DNA of 64,000 nucleotides from assembly GCF_000312365.2 (NCBI RefSeq), contig NZ_HG003685.1, forward strand, positions 414,844 to 478,843, in the 5' to 3' direction. Source of the stretch: Anaerococcus provencensis. GTDB lineage: Bacteria > Bacillota > Clostridia > Tissierellales > Peptoniphilaceae. The first letter of the stretch is position 1, and each line of letters starts with the position of its first letter. A program made the translations under genes and the position numbers. The notes under the pieces were generated by a model, which was not told the origin of the DNA, searched no databases, and saw nothing but the letters and a program-made list of their open reading frames with translations. Positions 43,778-52,766 of this stretch are shown here, one piece after another.

Positions 43778-43900
43778 TAATATACCACCTTACTTTTTTT
43801 AATGTTATTATATTATTTTATAAATATAGTATAACATAATTTTATATAATGTAAAATTAAAATGAAATAATTTAATAAAAGCCAAATAATAAATGGACAT

Positions 43901-43931
43901 AAAAATAACGCTGATTGTTTTAATCAGCGTT
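43901..43931 (-). terminator. Terminator of the Cof-type phosphatase gene
   Basis: AACGCTGATT (43907-43916) and AATCAGCGTT (43922-43931) pair perfectly. On the minus strand the stem is followed by ATTTTT. Confidence 0.8.
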
Positions 43932-44758
43932 TAAATAAATTTTTCTAAATTGTTAGTTAAAAGTTTTTCTATAGCATAACCGACACCGGATTTTAGATTA
44001 CTTTTGGTAATAAAATCTGCGTGGGGTTTTAATTCTTCGACGGAATTTTCCATGGCCACGGCAAAACCTGCTTGTTCTAGCATAGGTATATCATTTCTTT
44101 CGTTTCCTATACTCATTATCTCATCTTGGCTAATCCCTAGCTTGCTAGCCATAACTCCTATAGCATAACCCTTGTTGGTTTTCTTGTTCATTACTTCTAT
44201 CAAAAATGGTGCGGTTCTAACTGCATAGTAATTTTCTTGAAGTTCTTTGGGCATATTATTGTAAAGTTTATCAATAGCAGACTTTCTACCCAAAATTAAA
44301 ATTCTACCCAATTTTTTATCTTTTGGAAAGTCGCTGTAATTGATACGAGTTATGGGTAATTTGGAGATTTTTGCGTCTATCCTTGTGTAAATGCTAGGGT
44401 TTTTGTGGCGAGAATAAAATCCCTCATGATCCATAGCAGAAACTTCTACATTAAAATTCTTAACCAAATCATCTACTATTTCAAAATCAGATGGGGATTG
44501 GTAGGTCCCAGAAATTGGCTTTTCTGTAAGATTATCAAATATATAAGATCCGTTTTGGCAAACAGAAAAATGATCTTTCCTATCTAGACCCAACTTTTTG
44601 ACTAGCCCCCTTACCCCAGAATAAGGTCTACCAGAAGCTAAGGCTATGTGCACACCCATGTCACGAGCCTTGTCAATGGCTATTATATTTTCTTTCGTAA
44701 GTCTTTTTAGTGGAGTAACTAGGGTGCCATCCACATCAATGGTTATTAGTTTAATCAT
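43931..44758 (-). CDS. Cof-type HAD-family phosphatase
   Basis: This 275-aa protein has HAD motif I ITIDVDGTLV (nucleophile D8), motif II LASGRPYSG, the Lys segment NKKTNKGYAIGVMASKLG and motif III GNERNDIPMLEQAGFAVAM. These are the marks of the Cof/YidA subfamily IIB with a large cap. Such enzymes dephosphorylate sugar phosphates, flavin or pyridoxal phosphate, and the substrate cannot be chosen from sequence. It is divergent from the metal uptake operon. Confidence 0.85.
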   Translation of the reverse strand: MIKLITIDVDGTLVTPLKRLTKENIIAIDKARDMGVHIALASGRPYSGVRGLVKKLGLDRKDHFSVCQNGSYIFDNLTEKPISGTYQSPSDFEIVDDLVKNFNVEVSAMDHEGFYSRHKNPSIYTRIDAKISKLPITRINYSDFPKDKKLGRILILGRKSAIDKLYNNMPKELQENYYAVRTAPFLIEVMNKKTNKGYAIGVMASKLGISQDEIMSIGNERNDIPMLEQAGFAVAMENSVEELKPHADFITKSNLKSGVGYAIEKLLTNNLEKFI

Positions 44759-44809
44759 ACTATGACTATACCTTCATAATTATCAGAAACATAGTATAAG
44801 ATAAAAATG

Positions 44810-44825
44810 TTTAGGCGAACCTAAA
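44810..44825 (+). promoter_or_regulatory. DtxR-family operator of the metal uptake operon
   Basis: TTTAGGCGAACCTAAA has perfect 6-bp arms (TTTAGG/CCTAAA) and the form of SirR/IdeR-type boxes. It lies 8 bases upstream of the -35 element of the operon whose last gene encodes a DtxR-family regulator. Confidence 0.7.
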
Positions 44826-44832
44826 AATATAT

Positions 44833-44860
44833 TTGCAATCATCTAAAAAGATATTATAAT
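44833..44860 (+). promoter_or_regulatory. Promoter of the metal uptake operon
   Basis: TTGCAA (44833-44838) and a perfect TATAAT (44855-44860) are 16 bases apart. Confidence 0.75.
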
Positions 44861-44896
44861 ATTATTAAATAAATTTTTAATTTAAAGGAGTCATAT

Positions 44897-45856
44897 ATGA
44901 AAAAAAGAATTTTAACTATATTTTTAATGTTATCATGTTTAGTTGCTTGTGGTAATAATCAATCAAAATCGAATAGTGAAAGAGTAGATTCTAGTACAAA
45001 TGAGCAAGCTGATAAGAAAACAGTTACTGTTACTACAACTTTTATAGAAGATATGGTAAATGAACTTATTGGAGATAAGGCCAATGTCAATTTGATAATC
45101 CCTGCTGGAGAAGATCCACACTTATATGTTGCAAAACCAGAGGATTTAAAGAAGCTTAAAGAAGCTGACCTTGTTTTATATCACGGTCTTCATTTTGAAG
45201 GCAAGATGGTAGATGCTTTGGAAAGTGTGGGATATCCTATAACAGAGACATTTGATCAAAAAGATATAGGTCAAATGGATGAAGATGGAGAAACAATAGT
45301 GGATCCACATTTTTGGTTCAATATTGATCTTTATAAAGAGGCTTTTACTAATACAGCTAATAAGTTAAAAGAACTATATAAAGATGACCAAAAAACAGTG
45401 GATATGATTGATGATAATTGTAGTAAATACTTAGCTGAACTTGATGATCTAAATACTTATGTAGTTGATAGATTAAATGAATTGCCAGAAGATAAAAGAT
45501 ATCTTATAACGCCTCACGATGCTTTTAATTATTTCTCAAGAAAATATGACATAGAGGTTATGGCACCACAAGGAGTATCTACTGATTCTGAGCTATCAAA
45601 CAAGGACTTAGAAGATACGGCAACATTTATTGCCGACAAGAAGATAAAGGCTATCTTTGCAGAGTCAACAACAAATCCTGAAAGAATGCAAAAATTGGCT
45701 GATATAGTCAAAAGCAAGGGATTTGAAACAAAGGTAGTTGGCGGAGATGGACAAGAACTTTATTCAGATTCATTATCTAGTAAAGGTGGAGAGGCCGACA
45801 CATATATAAAAATGTATAAGCACAACATAGATTTGATTGTAGATAATTTGAAGTAG
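44897..45856 (+). CDS. Metal-binding lipoprotein of a Mn/Zn/Fe ABC transporter
   Basis: This 319-aa lipoprotein has a signal ending CLVAC and belongs to the cluster-9 (TroA/PsaA/MntA) solute-binding family. Likely metal ligands are the His in PAGEDPHLY, the His in DPHFWFN, a Glu in FAESTTNPE and the Asp in VVGGDGQ. There is no His-rich loop as in ZnuA, which favours manganese or iron over zinc. It is the first gene of the operon, with AAAGGAG before the ATG. Confidence 0.9.
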   Translation: MKKRILTIFLMLSCLVACGNNQSKSNSERVDSSTNEQADKKTVTVTTTFIEDMVNELIGDKANVNLIIPAGEDPHLYVAKPEDLKKLKEADLVLYHGLHFEGKMVDALESVGYPITETFDQKDIGQMDEDGETIVDPHFWFNIDLYKEAFTNTANKLKELYKDDQKTVDMIDDNCSKYLAELDDLNTYVVDRLNELPEDKRYLITPHDAFNYFSRKYDIEVMAPQGVSTDSELSNKDLEDTATFIADKKIKAIFAESTTNPERMQKLADIVKSKGFETKVVGGDGQELYSDSLSSKGGEADTYIKMYKHNIDLIVDNLK

Positions 45857-45863
45857 GCTAACA

Positions 45864-46571
45864 ATGGATTATGCTATAGAAGTAAAAAATCTTAAAGTTT
45901 CCTACGGGAATAATTTGGTTTTAAATGATATAAATTTAAAAATTCCCATTAATACAAGGTGTGCAATAGTTGGATCAAATGGAGCTGGCAAGTCCACTTT
46001 TATTAAAGCTATTCTTGGCCTTATAAAAAAAGATAAGGGTGAAGTTAAAATCTTGGGCAAAGATTTGGACCAAGTGAGAAAATCTATAGCTTATGTACCT
46101 CAAAAGGATGCTGTAAATTGGCAATTTCCCACAACTGTAATGGATGTGGTAACCATGGGTCTTTATAAGAATATGAGGACATTTGGCCGCTTATCTGATG
46201 AAGATAAAGATAAGGCAAGAGCTTCCCTAGAAGAGATGGGCATATCAGATTTAGCTAATAGGCAGATAAATAACTTATCAGGTGGACAAAAGCAGAGGGT
46301 CTTTTTAGCTAGGGCCCTGGCTTCTGACGCTGATATTTATATACTAGATGAGCCTTTAACTGGAGTCGATATGAAAACTGAGGATATAATTGCAGATGAG
46401 TTTTTGAAATTACAAAATAAAGGCAAGACAGTCCTAGCTGTTCACCACAATATATATACTTTAAATAAATACTTTGATCAGCTAGTTGTATTAAACAAGG
46501 ATATCAAATACAGTGGGCCATTATTTATTAATGATATAGATGAAGTTATAAACCGTGGTTTTAGGAGCTAG
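45864..46571 (+). CDS. Metal ABC transporter ATPase
   Basis: This 235-aa ATPase has Walker A GSNGAGKS, Q-loop VPQKDAVNWQFP, signature LSGGQKQR, Walker B DIYILDEPLTGVD and the H-loop VHHN. The motif NWQFPTTV and LTGVD are typical of cluster-9 Mn/Zn/Fe transporters. It starts 7 bases after the binding protein gene and ends 2 bases before the first permease gene. Confidence 0.92.
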   Translation: MDYAIEVKNLKVSYGNNLVLNDINLKIPINTRCAIVGSNGAGKSTFIKAILGLIKKDKGEVKILGKDLDQVRKSIAYVPQKDAVNWQFPTTVMDVVTMGLYKNMRTFGRLSDEDKDKARASLEEMGISDLANRQINNLSGGQKQRVFLARALASDADIYILDEPLTGVDMKTEDIIADEFLKLQNKGKTVLAVHHNIYTLNKYFDQLVVLNKDIKYSGPLFINDIDEVINRGFRS

Positions 46572-46573
46572 TT

Positions 46574-47422
46574 ATGCAAATTTTAAGTTTATATTCTTTT
46601 AGAATAATACTAATAGGCACTTCTCTTCTAGCTATGATATCTGCTATAGTAGGTTCTCTTAATGTATATAAGTCTCAATCACTTATTGGAGATGCTTTGG
46701 GTCATTCAACGTATCCAGGCATAATTTTAAGCTTTATGCTAAGCAATCAAAGAAATCCCGCTATTTTGCTGCTAGGGGCAATGATTACAGCAAGTCTTTC
46801 ATATTTTTTGATCCAATATTTCAATAAAAACAGCAAAATTGGACCTGATGCAAATATGGCTATTTGCTTGACTGGATTATTCGGCTTGGGTTTGGTACTC
46901 AAGTCCTATATTCAAGGTAATCCGTCTTACTCAAAAGCTAGCAAGGCGGGGCTTGATAAATATATTTTTGGCCAAGCGGCCTATCTTATGAAAGAAGATA
47001 TAATCTTACTTGCTATAGCCTTTTTGCTATGTTTATTAATAGTTGCTTTTAACTACAGGGATATAAAATGTTATTTGTTTGATAAGGAATTTGCACATTT
47101 AATGGGGATTAATACAAATAAATTAGATTATCTAATTTTATTTATGACAATCTTAGTAATAGGCTTAGGTATAAAAACTTGTGGTGTCATACTCATTAGC
47201 TCACTATTAATAATACCTACTATTACTGCTTCTAAGCTTACAGATAAGTTTATTGGGGTTTTAGCCTTATCTAGCCTTTTATCCGTAATTGCTTCGACAT
47301 TTGGATCCATAATTTCCACAGCGTATGCAGGATTTTCGACAGGACCTACTATTATTTTGTGCCAAGGAATAATAGCGATTATTATAATAACATTTACAAG
47401 AATTTTAAAGCTAAGGAGTTAG
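46574..47422 (+). CDS. Metal ABC transporter permease 1
   Basis: This 282-aa permease has about eight helices and the family motifs SLIGDALGHSTYPGIIL and FGSIISTAYAGFSTGPTIILC. It is a member of the ABC-3 (ZnuB/TroC/MntC) family. A second, distinct permease follows 3 bases later, so the channel is probably a heterodimer as in TroCD or SitCD. Confidence 0.88.
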   Translation: MQILSLYSFRIILIGTSLLAMISAIVGSLNVYKSQSLIGDALGHSTYPGIILSFMLSNQRNPAILLLGAMITASLSYFLIQYFNKNSKIGPDANMAICLTGLFGLGLVLKSYIQGNPSYSKASKAGLDKYIFGQAAYLMKEDIILLAIAFLLCLLIVAFNYRDIKCYLFDKEFAHLMGINTNKLDYLILFMTILVIGLGIKTCGVILISSLLIIPTITASKLTDKFIGVLALSSLLSVIASTFGSIISTAYAGFSTGPTIILCQGIIAIIIITFTRILKLRS

Positions 47423-47425
47423 GTT

Positions 47426-48262
47426 ATGATTGATTCACTGATAGTTTTGATAATAACATCAATAACTTGTTCCTTACTAGGCGTATTTTTGATATTAAGA
47501 AATCTATCTATGCTTACAGATGCCATAAGTCATACGGTATTATTGGGCATAGTTTTAGCTTATTTCTTAGTAAAAGACCTAGACTCTCCCTTACTAATAA
47601 TAGGGGCATCTCTAATGGGTTTGCTTACTGTATATCTTGTAGAATCCATTGGCAAAAAAGGGATAAGCAAATATGACGATGCAATTGGCATGGTATTCCC
47701 AATACTATTTGCACTTGCAGTTATACTTATTAGTAAATTTTTTAGAAATGTTCATCTAGATACAGATGTGGTCTTGATGGGAGAAGTTTTATTCTCTTCT
47801 TTAGTAACCACGAATATATTTGGCCATCAGCTTCCTACATCCATCTTATATGGACTAGCAATTATGCTATTAACCCTTATTTTTATAATAAGTAATTATC
47901 AAAAACTTAAAATTTCAACCTTTGATAAGGACTTTGCATACTTACTAGGTATACCAACAAGCTTTCTATTTTATGGTTTGATGAGCCTAACAAGTATAAG
48001 TGCTGTTGTATCTTTCAATAGTGTAGGTGCTATCTTAGTCATATCATTTTTTATTGGGCCTGGAGCAAGTAGTTTAGAAATTTGTAAAAATTTAAAAGCA
48101 AGCTTAATCGCAGCTAGCTTAATAGCAAGCATCAATTCCATAATAGGATTTTATCTTGCCATATATTTGAATGTATCCATAGCAGGCTTCATTGCATTTA
48201 TCAATATGTTCACTTATCTAGCTATAATTATTGCTAAGAAGTATACTAAATATACAAGTTAA
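47426..48262 (+). CDS. Metal ABC transporter permease 2
   Basis: This 278-aa ABC-3 family permease has LTDAISHTVLLGIVLAYF (matching the GDALGH region of its partner), TFDKDFAYLLGIPTSF and the ending INMFTYLAIIIAKK. It shares the helix plan of the first permease but is clearly different in sequence. The Asp-Ala-x-x-His motif is important for metal passage in the family. Confidence 0.88.
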   Translation: MIDSLIVLIITSITCSLLGVFLILRNLSMLTDAISHTVLLGIVLAYFLVKDLDSPLLIIGASLMGLLTVYLVESIGKKGISKYDDAIGMVFPILFALAVILISKFFRNVHLDTDVVLMGEVLFSSLVTTNIFGHQLPTSILYGLAIMLLTLIFIISNYQKLKISTFDKDFAYLLGIPTSFLFYGLMSLTSISAVVSFNSVGAILVISFFIGPGASSLEICKNLKASLIAASLIASINSIIGFYLAIYLNVSIAGFIAFINMFTYLAIIIAKKYTKYTS

Positions 48263-48295
48263 GGCTAGTAATTAGGTATAGATAAGGATATAAAA

Positions 48296-48952
48296 ATGTC
48301 AGAGCTAAATTCACAAAAAGAAGAATATTTAATAACCATTTATAAGCTTATGAGTGAGGGAGAAAAAGTAACCAACAAATCTATAAGCACCCATCTAGAT
48401 TTAGCTCCATCATCGGTTACAGAAATGCTAAAAAAATTAAAGGAACAAGGCCTTGTAAAAGATAGCAAAGAAAACTTACTTACAAATGAGGGGGTGCAAA
48501 TAACAAAAAATATTTTGTCTAAGCACCGACTATGGGAGTATTTTTTGGAAAAGGAATTAGAATTTTCTTGGAAAGATGTCCACTCTGTAGCAAACGCCTT
48601 GCAATCTGTAACCAATGATGAATTATTAGATAAATTGAATGCATACCTGGGATATCCAGACTATTGTCCGCATGGATCTGTAATATTTATAAACAACGAA
48701 AAGACCCCTAGGCACTTAGTAAAGATGAACCAAGCAAGTCCAGAAACTTCCTACACAGTTGAAAGAATCAGAGACCAAAGAGAACTACTTGACTACTGTG
48801 AGTCCATGGACATAAAAATTGGTAGCAAAATAAAACTTCTAGCCTACGATAGTTTTGATAATACGGTAATAATAGAAAGCAAGGGCCAAAAAAAGAGAAT
48901 ATCTCCAAAAGCTAGCAAAGATATATATTTGCGAGAATTAAAATTTGACTGA
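48296..48952 (+). CDS. DtxR/MntR-family metal-dependent regulator
   Basis: This 218-aa regulator has a winged helix (LMSEGEKVTNKSISTHLDLAPSSVTEMLKKLKEQGLV, residues about 17-53), a dimerisation domain with SKHRLWEYFL, DVHSVA and DYCPHG metal-site residues, and a C-terminal SH3-like FeoA domain. As the last gene of the uptake operon it most likely senses the imported metal and binds the palindrome at 44810. This order matches TroABCDR-type systems. Confidence 0.9.
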   Translation: MSELNSQKEEYLITIYKLMSEGEKVTNKSISTHLDLAPSSVTEMLKKLKEQGLVKDSKENLLTNEGVQITKNILSKHRLWEYFLEKELEFSWKDVHSVANALQSVTNDELLDKLNAYLGYPDYCPHGSVIFINNEKTPRHLVKMNQASPETSYTVERIRDQRELLDYCESMDIKIGSKIKLLAYDSFDNTVIIESKGQKKRISPKASKDIYLRELKFD

Positions 48953-49032
48953 AATAAGCTTAATATATTGGGTAAGATATAGTATATAAATGAAAATACA
49001 GATGCTTATGAATTAACGACAAGGAGTTATAA

Positions 49033-50139
49033 ATGATAATAGGAGTACCAAAAGAAATCAAAGACCAAGAAAACAGGGTTGCTGTAATACCTGGAGCAGT
49101 TGCAGAGCTAGCTAAACATAACGAAGTTTATATTGAAAAAGGTGCTGGCCTTGGTTCTGGCATAGAAGATAGCGACTACATAGAAGCAGGTGCCAAAATA
49201 TTAGACTCTGCCAAAGAAGTATGGGAAAAGGCTGATTTCATATACAAGGTAAAAGAACCACTAGAAGAAGAATACCAATACCTAAGAGAAGGACAAATTC
49301 TATATACATACTTGCACTTGGCAAGCAACGAGAAATTAGCCAAAGAATTAGTAGACAAAAAAGTTACAGCAATAGGATATGAAACATTAAACTTAGATGG
49401 CAAACTCCCACTACTAAGGCCAATGTCAGAGATAGCTGGACGTATGGCTGTCCAAGAAGGAGCAAGATACCTTACAAGTCCAGCAGGAGGCAGGGGAATC
49501 CTACTTCAAGGAGTACCAGGAGTTAGACCAGCACACGTTGTAATAGTAGGAGCAGGTGTTGTAGGAACTGGAGCAACCAGAATAGCTGTTGGAATGGGAG
49601 CAAGGGTAACAGTATTAGATGTAAATATTGACGCTCTAACAAGGTTAACAAATATCTTCCAAGATAAGATTGAAACCCTATACTCAAACCCACTAAATAT
49701 AGAAGAAAGTGTAAAAACAGCAGATCTTGTAATATCTACAGTCCTAATCCCAGGAAGAAAAGCACCTCAACTAATCAAAGAAGAATATGTTAAAGAAATG
49801 AAAGAAGGTTCAGTAATAGTGGACGTGGCAATAGACCAAGGTGGATCAACAGATTTGACCAAAAACCACCCAACCAGCCACACTGACCCAATATTTACAA
49901 AATACGGAGTAACCCACTATGCAGTAGCAAATATCCCAGGAGCTGTAGCAATGACATCAACCTACGCCCTATCAAACGCGACAACAAGATATGCCAAAGC
50001 TGTAGCAGAAATGGGTCTAAAAGAAGCAAGCGAAAAATTCCCAGAAATCAAATCAGGAATAAATACATTCAATGGCTACATAGCCTACGAACCAGTAGCT
50101 GAAGACTTGGATATGGAATACAAGGAAGCTGCTTTATAG
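49033..50139 (+). CDS. ald: Alanine dehydrogenase
   Basis: This 368-aa enzyme converts L-alanine, NAD+ and water to pyruvate, NADH and ammonia. The start MIIGVPKEIKDQENRVAV is typical. Substrate residues lie in YTYLHLAS, the catalytic His in the same segment, and the NAD-binding loop is VVIVGAGVVGTGATRIAVGMG. It ends with the usual VAEDLDMEYKEA. AAGGAG precedes the ATG. In amino-acid-fermenting anaerobes it helps in alanine catabolism. Confidence 0.95.
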   Translation: MIIGVPKEIKDQENRVAVIPGAVAELAKHNEVYIEKGAGLGSGIEDSDYIEAGAKILDSAKEVWEKADFIYKVKEPLEEEYQYLREGQILYTYLHLASNEKLAKELVDKKVTAIGYETLNLDGKLPLLRPMSEIAGRMAVQEGARYLTSPAGGRGILLQGVPGVRPAHVVIVGAGVVGTGATRIAVGMGARVTVLDVNIDALTRLTNIFQDKIETLYSNPLNIEESVKTADLVISTVLIPGRKAPQLIKEEYVKEMKEGSVIVDVAIDQGGSTDLTKNHPTSHTDPIFTKYGVTHYAVANIPGAVAMTSTYALSNATTRYAKAVAEMGLKEASEKFPEIKSGINTFNGYIAYEPVAEDLDMEYKEAAL

Positions 50140-50164
50140 TAAATAAATAAAATAATTATAAAAT

Positions 50165-50197
50165 TTTCAAAAAAATAAGGCTCAATTAATGAGTCTT
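50165..50197 (-). terminator. Terminator of the EIIA/GntR operon
   Basis: AAGACTCA and TGAGCCTT (minus strand, with one G-T pair) enclose ATTAA and are followed by ATTTTTTT. The stem overlaps the regulator's stop codon. Confidence 0.65.
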
Positions 50198-50933
50198 ATA
50201 CTTTGAAAATAAATTTATCAGATAAAAGGTACTCGAATACATTGTTAGTAATTTCACCATCTTGATTTGCTACTATTGCCTTTAATAAAACTACTGGTGT
50301 ATTGAGATCTATATTAAAAATTTTTGATATTTCTTCATCTGCATATACAATTTCAATTGTCTTTTCTACAGTGTGAAAGTCATATCCCATTTCTTTTTGC
50401 ATAAAATCATATAGAGACTTATTATCAAAATCTAAGTCTCCCAGGTTTGAAAAAGTCTTCTTAAAATGAGTGACTTCGTATGCACATGGTACATCATCTA
50501 CAAATCTTAATCTTTTCATTACAAATACGTAGTCTTCTTTAGTTATATTAAATACTTCTTGGTCTAATTCATTAGCTAGTTGGATACTAGCGCTTTTTAG
50601 CTTAGCACCAGGCATATGTCCGCTATCTAAGATTAAGCTAGTAAAACTTTTGGATTCTTGTAGTGGCTTTACAATTTTATCTCTATTAACAAAAGTGCCC
50701 TTACCTTGTATTCGATTTATATAGTTCTTTTCTTCAAGCATATCCATTGCTTGTCTAATAGTTATTCTACTTACGTTGAAATGCTCAGAAAGATTTCTTT
50801 CGGCTAATAGTTTGTCGTCAGTACCTATAATTTCACTTTTATTTTCTGATTTAACTTTATCTAGTTCTTTGATCATTATATCAGCAACTTGTTTATATAA
50901 TGGTATTGTTGATTTGGTATCTAATTTTTCCAT
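50196..50933 (-). CDS. GntR/HutC-family transcriptional regulator (UTRA domain)
   Basis: This 245-aa regulator has an N-terminal winged helix (LLAERNLSEHFNVSRITIRQAMDMLEEKNYINRIQGKGTFV) and a C-terminal UTRA effector domain (residues about 95-240). The UTRA fold usually binds a phosphorylated sugar or amine. It is cotranscribed with the PTS EIIA gene and divergent from the other PTS genes, so it very likely binds the TGGTA-N3-TACCA repeats at 51406-51440. AGGAGTG precedes its ATG. Confidence 0.88.
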   Translation of the reverse strand: MEKLDTKSTIPLYKQVADIMIKELDKVKSENKSEIIGTDDKLLAERNLSEHFNVSRITIRQAMDMLEEKNYINRIQGKGTFVNRDKIVKPLQESKSFTSLILDSGHMPGAKLKSASIQLANELDQEVFNITKEDYVFVMKRLRFVDDVPCAYEVTHFKKTFSNLGDLDFDNKSLYDFMQKEMGYDFHTVEKTIEIVYADEEISKIFNIDLNTPVVLLKAIVANQDGEITNNVFEYLLSDKFIFKV

Positions 50934-50943
50934 TTCACTCCTA

Positions 50944-51333
50944 TTAAAAAGCTAATCTTTCAATAGAATCTTTAGCTTCTTTGATTGAATTTTCAATTAT
51001 TTGCTCTATATCTTCGTTTTCACCTGCCATTAGAAATGATATAACCATTGGTATATTGACACCTGTAATAACTTCATAAGAAGGATTCTCTATTTTCATT
51101 CTTGCGGCACAGTTAAATGGGGTCCCACCCTTAATATCAACTAGAAAAATAACCTTATTAGAATTTAATTTTTCTATTGCACTTTGGTATTTTTCTCTAA
51201 CTTCCTCTGGACTATTATCTTCTAGAAATTCAATAACTTCAATGTTGTCACCCATTCCTGTAATCATTTCAACTGAATTTTTGATTTCGACTCCAGTTCT
51301 TTTGTGTGTACATATTATTAATCCTGTATTCAT
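50944..51333 (-). CDS. PTS EIIA, mannose family
   Basis: This 129-aa protein has the mannose-type IIA start MNTGLIICTHKRTGVE with phosphorylated H10, and the conserved VDIKGGTPFNCAA. It passes phosphate from HPr to the EIIB encoded at 51458. Here it is encoded on the opposite strand from IIB-IIC-IID, next to the regulator, which is an unusual split. AAAGGAG lies before the ATG. Confidence 0.9.
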   Translation of the reverse strand: MNTGLIICTHKRTGVEIKNSVEMITGMGDNIEVIEFLEDNSPEEVREKYQSAIEKLNSNKVIFLVDIKGGTPFNCAARMKIENPSYEVITGVNIPMVISFLMAGENEDIEQIIENSIKEAKDSIERLAF

Positions 51334-51351
51334 ATAATCTCCTTTGTTAAA

Positions 51352-51365
51352 TATACCATACCATT
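51352..51365 (-). promoter_or_regulatory. Third, degenerate operator near the EIIA/GntR start
   Basis: On the minus strand TGGTA occurs twice in a row (TGGTATGGTATA), about 20-30 bases before the EIIA start codon. The half-site is the same as in the two good operators on the other side of the intergenic region. Confidence 0.45.
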
Positions 51366-51385
51366 TTTAAAAAAGGTTACAACAT

Positions 51386-51414
51386 TTGACAGATGATTTT
51401 AGTGATGGTATCAT
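51386..51414 (+). promoter_or_regulatory. Promoter of the mannose-family PTS operon
   Basis: A perfect -35 TTGACA (51386-51391) and -10 TATCAT (51409-51414) are 17 bases apart. The -10 lies inside the first operator. Confidence 0.85.
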
Positions 51415-51418
51415 ACCA
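51406..51418 (+). promoter_or_regulatory. Operator 1 (TGGTATCATACCA)
   Basis: It consists of symmetric TGGTA/TACCA arms around TCA and covers the -10 element, so a bound repressor would block RNA polymerase. Confidence 0.75.
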
Positions 51419-51427
51419 ATATGAAGA

Positions 51428-51440
51428 TGGTACCATACCA
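51428..51440 (+). promoter_or_regulatory. Operator 2 (TGGTACCATACCA)
   Basis: It has the same arms around CCA, 22 bases downstream of operator 1 (two helical turns), and covers the first transcribed bases. Confidence 0.75.
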
Positions 51441-51457
51441 TAAAGATTGGAGGTTAT

Positions 51458-51931
51458 ATGATTAGTCTTATTAGAATTGACTACAGACTAGTACATGGTC
51501 AAGTAGTCGTAGGTTGGCTGAACTCACTAGGGATTGAAAGAATAGTGGTTATAGATGACAGAGTTGGATCAAGTGATGCAGAAAAATCTATTCTATCTCT
51601 TGCAAAACCTGAAGGAAAGAAAATGCATATCTTTACTTTAAAAGAAGCATTGGATAGAAAAGTCAAATTGTCTCAGTTGAAAGAAAAAACTGCTATTATT
51701 TTTGCTAATACATATACTTGCTTAGAGTTTATGAAAGTTTTTAATTCTAACTTAAAAGAAATTAATTACGGTGCAATTCCTAAAAAAGATGGATCAAATG
51801 AGTTTGATAAAGCAGTTTTCTTAACAGATGAAGATGTTGAGAACTCAAAAGAACTTGTAAGCCTTGGATACAAAATTTATTCTCAACAAACTCCAAGTTC
51901 ACCAAGGAAAGAACTTACAAATATTTTATAG
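51458..51931 (+). CDS. PTS EIIB, mannose family
   Basis: This 157-aa protein starts MISLIRIDYRLVHGQVVVGWLN, with the phosphorylated H13 in the RLVHGQV motif. It phosphorylates the sugar derivative while it enters through IIC/IID. GGAGGT lies before the ATG. It is the first gene of the divergent operon and is followed 8 bases later by IIC. Confidence 0.92.
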   Translation: MISLIRIDYRLVHGQVVVGWLNSLGIERIVVIDDRVGSSDAEKSILSLAKPEGKKMHIFTLKEALDRKVKLSQLKEKTAIIFANTYTCLEFMKVFNSNLKEINYGAIPKKDGSNEFDKAVFLTDEDVENSKELVSLGYKIYSQQTPSSPRKELTNIL

Positions 51932-51939
51932 GAGGACTT

Positions 51940-52758
51940 ATGTTCATAAAGGCCTTGTTGGTTGGTCTAGTCGGCATCTTCTGTATGCTGGATTCTAGGC
52001 TTTTAGGAAGATTAAATTTTGAAAGACCACTTATAGGATCAACGTTAGTTGGTCTAGTGCTAGGTGATGTTCAAGCTGGTTTATTGATTGGTGCTCAACT
52101 TGAGTTGGTATCATTAGGCTTGGTAAATATAGGTGCAGCATCTCCACCTGATATGGTGCTTGGTTCTATTATAGCATCTTCATTTGCTATATTAACGGGT
52201 GCTAGTCCTGAGGAAGCTTTAACTATTGCTATTCCAATTGCTGTTTTAGGACAATTTTTAGGAACCCTATTAAGAACTGTTCTATCAGGACTAAATCATA
52301 GAGTCGATGACTTAATAGATAATGGGCAATTTGCTAAAGCTAGCAGAGCTCACATTACATGGGGAGTTGTTTTATACTCACTATCATATTTTATACCTAT
52401 ATTCTTCTCAATATATTTAGGAACAGATGCTGTTAAAAATTTCATTGAGATAATACCAGAGTGGTTGACAAACGGTCTACAAGTAGCTGCAGCTATAATG
52501 CCTGCATATGGACTTGCTTTATTATTGAGCATGATGATGAACAACAAAAATGCTGTTTATATGTTTGCTGGATTTTTAATGGCCGCATACTTTAAATTAG
52601 ATTTAACAGCTATATCCCTATTTGCTATTGTAATAGCCTTAATATTAAGAGAACTAAAGTTCGGATCTAAAGGCAAAGCATATACCAGTACAGAAGGTCC
52701 GGAAGTTACAATAGAATCAGACGATATGGATATTCTTGATACACCAGATGGTTTTTAG
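51940..52758 (+). CDS. PTS EIIC, mannose family
   Basis: This 272-aa membrane protein has the mannose IIC pattern: MLDSRLLGRLNFERPLIGSTLVGLVLGD, GAQLELVSLGLVNIGAASPPDMVLGSI, and a later IMPAYGLALLLSMM. The last 30 residues form a charged cytoplasmic tail. It forms the channel with IID. Confidence 0.9.
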   Translation: MFIKALLVGLVGIFCMLDSRLLGRLNFERPLIGSTLVGLVLGDVQAGLLIGAQLELVSLGLVNIGAASPPDMVLGSIIASSFAILTGASPEEALTIAIPIAVLGQFLGTLLRTVLSGLNHRVDDLIDNGQFAKASRAHITWGVVLYSLSYFIPIFFSIYLGTDAVKNFIEIIPEWLTNGLQVAAAIMPAYGLALLLSMMMNNKNAVYMFAGFLMAAYFKLDLTAISLFAIVIALILRELKFGSKGKAYTSTEGPEVTIESDDMDILDTPDGF

Positions 52759-52766
52759 GAGATTTT

